Assembly (NCBI GenBank): GCA_012974315.1
Contig: JAAXQI010000113.1
Coordinates: 1-19,497, forward strand
Direction of reading: 5' to 3'
Origin: Desulfobacterales bacterium
GTDB taxonomy: Bacteria; Desulfobacterota; Desulfobulbia; Desulfobulbales; BM004
DNA length: 19,497 nucleotides
The first letter of the stretch is position 1, and the number at the start of each line of letters is the position of its first letter. The notes below the pieces were generated by a model. It ran no database searches. It had not been told where the DNA came from and saw only the letters and a program-made list of their open reading frames with translations. This document shows, one piece after another, positions 1 to 7,100 of the stretch. The translations under genes were made by a program, and so were the position numbers.

Positions 1-3
1 CCC

Positions 4-31
4 TGTGCCCTGAGCCTTGTGCCTCGTGCCT
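4..31. repeat. Four tandem GTGCCT-type heptads at the contig start
   Basis: Four consecutive 7-bp units with consensus TGTGCCT lie at 4-10, 11-17, 18-24 and 25-31, differing by one base each. The reverse-complement motif (AGGCAC) recurs behind the last gene at 19353-19367, and GTGCCTAAA, seen here at 26-34, recurs at 8439-8447. This suggests a dispersed intergenic repeat family. The contig begins inside it, which fits an assembly break at a repeat. The rest of 32-211 holds only a possible promoter and the adk ribosome-binding site. Confidence 0.65.
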
Positions 32-67
32 AAACATTTTTTATTGGTATCATTTTCCAGATTTTAT

Positions 68-95
68 TTGCATCAAATCTCATATGGTATATATT
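68..95 (+). promoter_or_regulatory. Possible sigma-70 promoter for adk
   Basis: TTGCAT (68-73), a 16-bp spacer and TATATT (90-95) lie in an AT-rich stretch ahead of adk. The match is moderate, and it would leave a leader of about 110 nt. Chance matches are easy to find in such AT-rich DNA. Confidence 0.3.
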
Positions 96-211
96 GGCTC
101 TTTTGAAAAATGAATGGGGCTTCATTTCGAAGTTTTTGTATAAAGCATTGTATTTTAGTCAGTTAGGATAGTTGTTAACCAAAAGAAGAATCAAAGAAAA
201 AGGAGCTGCAC

Positions 212-886
212 ATGAACATCTTGGTATTCGGACCCAATGGAAGCGGCAAGGGCACCCAGGGAGCCATTGTCCAGAAGAAATATAATACGGCCCATATCGA
301 ATCCGGTGCTATTTTCAGGAAGAATATCGTTGGTGGCACAGAACTTGGCAAAGCGGCCAAAGAGTATATTGACCGGGGCGATCTGGTGCCGGATGATATC
401 ACCATCCCCATGATCCTTGACAGACTCAAAGAGGATGATTGCAAGGATGGCTGGATTCTGGACGGTTTTCCACGTAACAAGGTCCAGGGAGAAACCCTTG
501 ACAAGGCTTTGAGGGAAGCCGGAATGAAGCTGGATTACGTCGTCGAGATCGTTTTGGACAGGGATGTTGCCAAGCTGCGTATTACTGGCCGCAGGCTCTG
601 TGTCAATGACAATAACCACCCGAATCATATTGCCTTTGATGCCATTAAGCCGGTGGAAAAAGATGGCAAGATGGTTTGCCGGGTATGTGGCGGCGATCTG
701 AATACCAGGGCAGATGACCAGGATGATGGCGCCATCGATAAACGGCATAATATCTATTATGATGACACGGTAGGAACCATGGCTGCGGTTAATTACTTCA
801 AGAGTGTTGAAGGTCCCAAGGTGATTTCCGTTGATGGTAACCCTTCGATTACAGAGGTGTCGGAAGCCATCATGGCTCAGCTGTAA
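212..886 (+). CDS. adk: Adenylate kinase with Cys/His metal-type LID
   Basis: Adenylate kinase, cytosolic, catalyses ATP + AMP = 2 ADP. The protein has 224 residues, normal for the long bacterial form. The P-loop GPNGSGKGTQ spans residues 7-16, the AMP-site motif DGFPRN spans 84-89, and the LID starts at GRRLC (126-130) and ends near RADD (166-169); R178 fits the conserved arginine after the LID. The LID contains C130, H136, C156 and C159, spaced Cys-x5-His-x19-Cys-x2-Cys. From memory, a similar Cys-x5-His-x15-Cys-x2-Cys set binds zinc, cobalt or iron in Desulfovibrio gigas adenylate kinase, so a bound metal is likely here too. The ATG at 212 follows an AAAGGAG ribosome-binding site seven bases upstream. 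The gene stands alone, closed by a strong terminator, and not in the secY-map ribosomal context common elsewhere. Confidence 0.96.
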   Translation: MNILVFGPNGSGKGTQGAIVQKKYNTAHIESGAIFRKNIVGGTELGKAAKEYIDRGDLVPDDITIPMILDRLKEDDCKDGWILDGFPRNKVQGETLDKALREAGMKLDYVVEIVLDRDVAKLRITGRRLCVNDNNHPNHIAFDAIKPVEKDGKMVCRVCGGDLNTRADDQDDGAIDKRHNIYYDDTVGTMAAVNYFKSVEGPKVISVDGNPSITEVSEAIMAQL

Positions 887-910
887 AAAATAAATTTTAT
901 AACAATATAT

Positions 911-950
911 AGCGTGGCGGGCCTCATCAGGTCTGCCACGCTTTTTTTTT
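911..950 (+). terminator. Rho-independent terminator of adk
   Basis: A 13-bp stem (911-923 with 930-942, two G-U pairs) and a six-base loop TCATCA run straight into a run of T (942-950). It lies 24 bp after the adk stop. This is a textbook intrinsic terminator and isolates adk from the downstream heme genes. Confidence 0.93.
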
Positions 951-1086
951 GCTGCCTGGTGTAGCAATCCCGATACTATGTTTTGTTTTCTTTCTTTTTT
1001 TGCTCCGCAGTAACTAATTTTTTGAAATGCCATGCTGCCTCAATCATTGAGTTAATATTCAAGAAAAGGGTATTTACTTCTAAAAC

Positions 1087-1116
1087 TTGACGGTTTCCCT
1101 ATTATATGGATATATT
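1087..1116 (+). promoter_or_regulatory. Likely promoter of the fmdB-like/hemC/cobA-hemD genes
   Basis: TTGACG (1087-1092), an 18-bp spacer and TATATT (1111-1116) make a good sigma-70 candidate about 100 nt before the fmdB-like start. It lies in the 336-bp gap after adk, which otherwise holds only the adk terminator and the inverted repeat at 1176-1202; 951-1086 shows nothing I can name. Confidence 0.45.
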
Positions 1117-1175
1117 GGGAGATTGTTTTTCAGTCCAACTTTGCTGCCATCGATTTTGACTGAAATGTGAGTAAC

Positions 1176-1202
1176 ATATTGAATCAATTGCTGATTCAAT
1201 AT
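1176..1202. promoter_or_regulatory. Perfect 11-bp inverted repeat ahead of the fmdB-like gene
   Basis: ATATTGAATCA (1176-1186) and its exact reverse complement (1192-1202) flank the five bases ATTGC. The right arm ends six bases before the GAGGAG ribosome-binding site at 1209-1214. No T-run follows, so it is not a terminator. It could be an operator downstream of the promoter at 1087-1116, or an RNA hairpin in the leader. The arms contain TTGA/TCAA elements, but the spacing does not match the FNR/CRP consensus TTGAT-N4-ATCAA. The regulator is unknown. Confidence 0.6.
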
Positions 1203-1222
1203 TTATATGAGGAGTGCAAAAT

Positions 1223-1447
1223 ATGCCTTTATTTGATTTTGTTTGCCGTTCCTGCGGCAAGGAATTCGAAGCACTGGTCATGGGAAGCAGTAAACCGAGT
1301 TGTCCTGACTGTAAAAGTGAGGACCTTGAAAAGCAGATGTCTGTTTTTGCCCATCGAAGTGGTGGTGATTCCTCCTCCTCCGGCGGTTCTGGCAGTGGGT
1401 CAGGATGTTCCAGTTGCTCCAGTTCCAGCTGTAGTACCTGTCATTAG
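1223..1447 (+). CDS. FmdB-family zinc-ribbon small protein
   Basis: A 74-residue protein of the FmdB zinc-ribbon family, named after a putative formamidase/amidase regulator; the real role of these small proteins is mostly unknown. The N-terminal ribbon is clear: MPLFDFVCRSCG, with C8 and C11, then C27 and C30 of SCPDC. The tail from residue 47 is almost only Gly and Ser and ends in four more cysteines, C62, C65, C70 and C73, as two further CxxC pairs. That tail could hold a second metal or be redox active; this is inference. The ATG at 1223 is chosen because the GAGGAG site (1209-1214) lies eight bases before it; a GTG at 1214 would overlap that site. It sits 71 bp before hemC on the same strand, with no terminator visible between, so co-transcription is likely. 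Confidence 0.85.
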   Translation: MPLFDFVCRSCGKEFEALVMGSSKPSCPDCKSEDLEKQMSVFAHRSGGDSSSSGGSGSGSGCSSCSSSSCSTCH

Positions 1448-1518
1448 ATTGGTGCAGTCAGCTATTATCTGTCAGTTTAAAGAGAGAAATTATAAATAAT
1501 CTTACAGGGATTTTTATT

Positions 1519-2448
1519 ATGAGAAAGCATATTAAGATTGGTACCCGGGGCAGTCTCCTGGCCACAACCCAGTCTACCTGGGTAAAAAACCAGATAGAGG
1601 CCCAGCATCCAGGTGTGTCCGTGGAACTGGTTATAATAGTGACCAAAGGGGATAAAATCCTTGATGTGCCCTTAGCCAAGGTAGGTGGCAAGGGATTGTT
1701 CGTTAAGGAACTTGAGGAGGCGCTGCTTCGAAAGGATGTTGACCTGGCTGTGCACAGTATGAAAGATGTGCCCTCGGAACTGCCTGAAGAGTTGCATTTA
1801 GGGATTATCCCGCCCCGGGAAAATCCCCATGATGCTTTTATTGCAAAGGATTTTACATCAATTGCCGATCTGCCGGCGGGTGCAACGGTTGGTACCAGTA
1901 GCCTGAGGCGTCGGTCCCAACTTGCTGCCCTGCGTCCTGACCTTGAAATAGTTGATCTGCGTGGCAACCTTGATACCAGACTCCGCAAGCTTGATGAAGG
2001 ACAGTTTCAGGCAATTATTCTTGCAGCCGCAGGGTTGAACCGCTTGGGTATGATTAACAGGGCAACAGCATATTTTTCTGCACAGGAAATGCTGCCCGCA
2101 GTCGGTCAGGGAGCCCTTGGCATCGAACTGCGCAAGGATGATGATGAACTGTTGGCCGGTCTTTCATTTCTTAACGATGAAAAGACAACCATTGCTGTTG
2201 CCGCAGAGCGGGCTTTCCTGACTCGGCTTGAAGGGGGATGCCAGGTGCCGATCGGCGCTTTCGCTGAGGTTGAAAACGGCGAGGTGGAACTGACGGGACT
2301 GGTTGCCTCAATTGATGGCAAGGTGGTGCTGAAGGAATCCATCAAGGGTTTAAGTGATGATGCGCATCAGCTTGGTACCGAACTGGCAAATAAGCTCCTT
2401 GATAAGGGCGCCAGGGAGATTCTGGCTGAGGTTTACGGACAGGAATGA
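1519..2448 (+). CDS. hemC: Porphobilinogen deaminase (hydroxymethylbilane synthase)
   Basis: Joins four porphobilinogen molecules into the linear tetrapyrrole hydroxymethylbilane, in the cytosol. The 309 residues are the usual family length. The start motif IGTRGS (7-12), the active-site stretch HSMKDVP (79-85) with the catalytic Asp at 83, the TSSLRRRSQL region (127-135) and VGQGALGIE (195-203) are all present. C241 in EGGCQVPIGA is the cysteine that carries the dipyrromethane cofactor. An AGGGA ribosome-binding site at 1506-1510 lies eight bases before the ATG. The stop codon overlaps the start of the next gene by four bases (ATGA), so the two are coupled in translation and in pathway: the product is the substrate of the HemD part of the neighbour. 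Confidence 0.97.
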   Translation: MRKHIKIGTRGSLLATTQSTWVKNQIEAQHPGVSVELVIIVTKGDKILDVPLAKVGGKGLFVKELEEALLRKDVDLAVHSMKDVPSELPEELHLGIIPPRENPHDAFIAKDFTSIADLPAGATVGTSSLRRRSQLAALRPDLEIVDLRGNLDTRLRKLDEGQFQAIILAAAGLNRLGMINRATAYFSAQEMLPAVGQGALGIELRKDDDELLAGLSFLNDEKTTIAVAAERAFLTRLEGGCQVPIGAFAEVENGEVELTGLVASIDGKVVLKESIKGLSDDAHQLGTELANKLLDKGAREILAEVYGQE

Positions 2449-4064
2449 ATCAAAAATATAAAGAAAGAAATCACGACATGAGTAACCCGTTAACACAAAC
2501 CAAGGTGAAAGAAAAACGTTCTGCCCCAATGGTATATCTCGTGGGGGCCGGGCCGGGTGACCCGGGCTTGATTACCATCAGGGGCAAGCAGTTACTTGAG
2601 AGAGCCGAGGTGATCATTTATGATTACCTGGCCAGCAGGAAACTTCTCAAGTATGTGCCCAGGGATGCAGAGTTCATTTATGCCGGAAAAAAGGGAGGCA
2701 GCAAGCACACCCACACCCAGGCGGAAATTAACCAGATGCTTATTGACAGGGCCTTATCCGGGAGGATGGTTGTCAGGCTGAAAGGTGGCGATCCTTTTAT
2801 TTTTGGCAGGGGCGGAGAGGAAATTGAGGAGCTTGTTGCAGCAGGGATACCATTTGAGGTGGTGCCTGGAGTTACTTCAGCCACTGCTGCAGCCACATAT
2901 GCCGGCATTCCTATCACCCACCGGCAATATACAGCTACGGTTGCCTTTGTAACGGGCCATGAAGATCCGACAAAAAAGGAAAGCAACGTTGCCTGGGACA
3001 AAATTTCCACAGGTGTTGGTACCATCGTGGTGTATATGGGCATAAAAAATCTTGCATCCATCACCGAGAAGGTCATCAAATACGGGCGGGATCCAAAGAC
3101 GCCTGTTGCTGTGGTACGCTGGGCTTCCACCTCTGAGCAGCAGACAGTTGTAGGAACCCTGGAAAATATTGCCGAGGTAGTAATTAAAAATAACATAAAA
3201 CCACCGTCCCTTGTCATTATCGGCGAAGTTGTCAATCTGAGGGATACCATTAACTGGTATGAAAAAAGGGTCCTGTTCAGCAAGCGGGTAGTTGTTACCC
3301 GGACAAGGGAGCAGGCGAGCGAGCTTGTGAATCTGCTTGAAAATTATGGGGCAGAATGCATTGAATATCCTACAATCTCGCTCGCGCCGGTTGATTCGTA
3401 CGAGATTTTAGACCGGGCCCTTACAGAGATAGATACCTACCAATGGGTTTTATTCACCAGCATCAATGCTGTTGATTATTTCTTTAAACGTTTGTTTGAG
3501 TTGGGCATGGATGTTCGGGATCTCAAGGGGCCCAAGGTTGCTGCTGTCGGCAGAGTCACGGCAGAAGCATTGGCCAGCCGGGGCATCAGGGCTGACCTGT
3601 TGCCTGAGGAATTTACCGGGGATGGCCTGGCTGAAACGTTGATCAATGAAGGTGTCACGGGGTTGAACATTCTTATTCCCAGGGCCTTAAAGGCGCGGGA
3701 AACATTGCCTGAGAAATTAAGCCGGGTCGGCGCTGAAGTAACGGTGGCCCCTGTGTATCAGAATGTTCTGCCCAAGAGCAGTGCCGGTGAGCACCTGAAA
3801 GATGATCTGCGCCAGGCTCTGGAAGAAAAGAGTGTAGACATGGTGACATTTACAAGCTCATCCACTGTGAAGAATTTTGTGACACTCCTGGATACAAGTG
3901 GGCCGGATGAACTCCAGAGGCTCATGTCAGGTGTTGCAGTCGCGGCTATTGGGCCGATAACAGCAAAAACTGCAGAGAGCCATGGGTTGAAGGTGGATGT
4001 TCAACCTGTAGAGTATACAATACCTGGCCTGGTCGAAAGCATTGTGACGCATTTTACTGCATAG
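2445..4064 (+). CDS. cobA-hemD: Fused uroporphyrinogen-III methyltransferase / uroporphyrinogen-III synthase
   Basis: A 539-residue two-enzyme fusion. Residues about 28-272 are the SAM-dependent methyltransferase (CobA/SUMT), with VGAGPGDPG (33-41), KGGDPFIFGRGGEE (113-126), VPGVTSATAAA (140-150) and VYMGI (196-200). Residues about 278-539 are uroporphyrinogen-III synthase (HemD), with KRVVVTRTREQ at the start, FTSINAVDYFF near 337-347 and a FTSSS repeat of that motif later. The HemD half cyclises hydroxymethylbilane to uroporphyrinogen III, and the CobA half methylates it twice to precorrin-2, precursor of siroheme and corrinoids. In sulfate reducers siroheme also feeds heme by the Ahb route. 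The ATG at 2445 overlaps the hemC stop; a second Met at 2478 is a possible alternative start, because the first 27 residues lie before the conserved domain. Confidence 0.96.
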   Translation: MNQKYKERNHDMSNPLTQTKVKEKRSAPMVYLVGAGPGDPGLITIRGKQLLERAEVIIYDYLASRKLLKYVPRDAEFIYAGKKGGSKHTHTQAEINQMLIDRALSGRMVVRLKGGDPFIFGRGGEEIEELVAAGIPFEVVPGVTSATAAATYAGIPITHRQYTATVAFVTGHEDPTKKESNVAWDKISTGVGTIVVYMGIKNLASITEKVIKYGRDPKTPVAVVRWASTSEQQTVVGTLENIAEVVIKNNIKPPSLVIIGEVVNLRDTINWYEKRVLFSKRVVVTRTREQASELVNLLENYGAECIEYPTISLAPVDSYEILDRALTEIDTYQWVLFTSINAVDYFFKRLFELGMDVRDLKGPKVAAVGRVTAEALASRGIRADLLPEEFTGDGLAETLINEGVTGLNILIPRALKARETLPEKLSRVGAEVTVAPVYQNVLPKSSAGEHLKDDLRQALEEKSVDMVTFTSSSTVKNFVTLLDTSGPDELQRLMSGVAVAAIGPITAKTAESHGLKVDVQPVEYTIPGLVESIVTHFTA

Positions 4065-4148
4065 CTTGCGGTTGAAGAGTTGATGGTTTGCAAATTACGC
4101 TGAAGGCGCTGCTATGCCGGCAGTATACCCAAAGTTATTATTGTGTAA

Positions 4149-7100
4149 ATGATTACAGAATCAAACAAGCCAAATGAAGCAGGCCTCCCTGCTGCCTATC
4201 AGACATTATCCCTTTTTGAAAAGTCACTCGTTCAGCTTGCTTCCATAATTTATGAACCGGTAAACCGGACTATTTTTGCAAATTGTCTTCGTAGGGCCAG
4301 GATAATAAGTCCCCAAGGAGAATGGCTGACTTCATCCACCTTAAGTCCTTATATTCTAAAGCTTCAGGATCTTGGACTGCTGGACAAAGATTGCCGTTGT
4401 CCCGATGAAATAATTGAACTGCTGAGTAGAGAAGCTGTTTTCGCAGGTAATTATAGGGATATGGCCGGAGCTGTCCAGGGAGATATTCCTTTTTCGCAAT
4501 ACCAGTCAAAATGGCCGCAGCGGTGTTGGCGGGTCATGCGTGAGTATAGAATCGGGTTATATACCAATGAAATGGTGCTTCTTGAAAACATGCATCTTCT
4601 TCTTGATAAACAGTGCGAAGATGAGGTCGTCAGGTTTTTTCCTGCTGTGCGATTCTGCAACAATCCCTTTGATCCTGACTGGTTGAAGGCTCAAGCACCC
4701 TCATTGCAGTATTATATACTCAGTCAGATGATGAACTATTCCCTCCATTATCTCTCTTTTCTTGAAAAACCGTTTGAATACCTGAGAAGCGAAGAAACAC
4801 TCCAGTCAATTCCATCTGAAGAGCGGTTGCCTTTTCATCGTCTACTTGCGAGCTTTCTTCTGTGGCAGGGAAATTTGCACGAAGTGACAAATCTTATCCA
4901 GGACAATCCTGAATCTTTTGTTGCCAGTGGCATGGCTGGATGTATTGATTTCATGCTTGGCAACAATGAACAGGCTCTCCAGTTGTTTGAAAGAGACTTG
5001 CAGCAGTTGAAGAAAATTGCCGGCCGGAGAAGAATGTTTTTTCCTAATATTGCCGGGCTGTTATTTGTCCTGGCATTGTTAAAAAAAGGAGATGCCGGCT
5101 GTTTCAACAAGATAAGAAAATTTATTGATACAGTCCGGACGCAACAGTCAGGCAATATGCTCTTGGGCGCCTATGAGATGCTGGAACATTTTTTGTTAGA
5201 CCAGGAAAATGGAACGGTTGATCTTCAGCCGGTTTTTTCTGTTCTGACATCCAACAGCATTACTGTTTTATTTGGAACCTTAGTACGTTTCTGGTTGAGC
5301 GGCGGACTGCCTGAATTGGATGATGGTACTGAAGCACATGATGCTTTAAGGCTTCTGTGCCTCAGAGCTCATGAAAATGGCTTCCAGTGGATTGCCATGG
5401 TATTTGCTGAATTAATCGGCAGAGATGAACAGAACCAGAAGTTGTTGGATATGGCAGAAGGTATCCGCAAAAAGACACAGATAGTATCTGTTGCTGATGC
5501 TGTTCTTTTAGAGGAACCCTGGAAGAGAAGGTTAAAGGCACTTCTCAGTATCACGGCCCATTCTGAAACTCCTGCACAAAAGACTATGAGTAATTGCCGG
5601 ATGATATGGCTGGTTGATTATCATGGAGGAACAATTACCATTACTGCACGGGAACAAAGGGTAAGCCTGGATAAGTGGAGCAAGGGCAGACCAATAGCGC
5701 TTTCCAGACTTTTTTCGGGTCTTAAACTGGATTTCATGACAGATTTTGACCGAAGGATCTGCAAAACCTTAGAACGAAAACAGAACAATCAAAACGTTAC
5801 GTACCGTTTTGATCTTAAGCAGACCTTACCGGCGATGGTGGGTCACCCATTGCTCTTTCTCGAGGAATCACCCGATAGTTCTGTTGAGTTCGTCAGGGGG
5901 GAACCGGAGTTGTTGGTGGAAAAGCTTGGGAATAGTTTGCATGTCAATATTTTAACGGATTTTTTTGAAGAATCCGTTTCGGTTATCAGGGAAACCCCGA
6001 CCCGTTTTAAAATAATAGAGGTAACAAAAAAACATAAGGATATAGCTAGAATAATCTCCCGGGAGGGGCTGCAGGTCCCGGCATCATTCAGCAAACAGGT
6101 CATGTCTGCTGTCAGTAACCTTTCCTCCTTCATGACAGTTCACTCGGCTATTGCCGTTGAGACTGATGCGCTCAATACAATGAACGGCACTTCTGACCAG
6201 ATCAGGAAGGTTGAAGCCAGTCCGCAGATTCACGTACAACTTATTCCCCTGGGGACGGGATTCAAGCTGGCAATGTTTGTTAAACCATTTGGCTTTAAAG
6301 GCCCATATCTGCGACCGGGACAGGGAACTGAGAATATCATGGCAGAAGTAGAGGGCCAAAGGCTCCAGACCAGGCGAGACCTTGGCCTGGAAGAAGAAAA
6401 GGCCCTGGAGGTGGAGAAAGCTTGCCCTGCCCTGGAAGATTTAGAGCAAACAGGTAGGGAGTGGATGCTGCAGGAGACTGATATCTGTCTGGATGTACTG
6501 CTGGAACTTCGGGAAATAATGGATAAGGTGGTGGTTGAGTGGCCTGAAGGGCAACGAATTGCAGTTCGGCAGGTAGCCTCCATGGAAAAACTGAGTCTTC
6601 AGGTTCGAAGGATGAAGGGTTCCAAAGGGCTATCATGGTTTGCGATGACCGGGTCTCTTGCTATTGACGAGTTTTTAGTTGTCGACATGAAGAGACTTGT
6701 GGAATTGGCACGCAGAAATTCGGGACGGTTTTTACCCCTTGGCAACGGAGAGTTTCTTGCTTTAACCGATGAATTCCGCCGCCGCCTGGATGATATTTCC
6801 TATTTTGCTGAATTCCATGCTAAGCAGGATGCATCTGACCGGTCACTGCGGATACATCCGCTGGCAGCTCTGGCTCTGGAAAATATGACCAAGAGCCTGG
6901 GTACCCTGGAAGCTGATGAAACCTGGATGAAGCAACTGCAGTTGATAAATGAGGCGCATTCGCTTAACCCCAAGGTGCCTTCAACACTGCAGGCTGAACT
7001 GCGGGATTATCAGATAGATGGTTATAAATGGCTGTCGCGACTGGCGCACTGGGGAGGAGGGGCCTGTCTGGCAGATGATATGGGGCTTGGTAAAACATTA

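Noticed and set aside
191..1033. A 280-residue open frame on the minus strand
   Set aside because: It lies antisense to adk and crosses the terminator. It has no recognisable motif, and adk on the other strand is complete and unmistakable.
1176..1202. Intrinsic terminator
   Set aside because: No T-run follows, the stem is AT-rich, and it lies directly ahead of a ribosome-binding site.
1214..1222. GTG start for the fmdB-like protein
   Set aside because: The GTG overlaps the end of the GAGGAG ribosome-binding site. The ATG at 1223 has ideal spacing and gives the family's normal MPLF start.
1167..1499. A 110-residue plus-strand frame over the fmdB-like gene
   Set aside because: It overlaps the fmdB-like gene in another frame, includes the inverted repeat and has no ribosome-binding site. 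The zinc ribbon is in the other frame.
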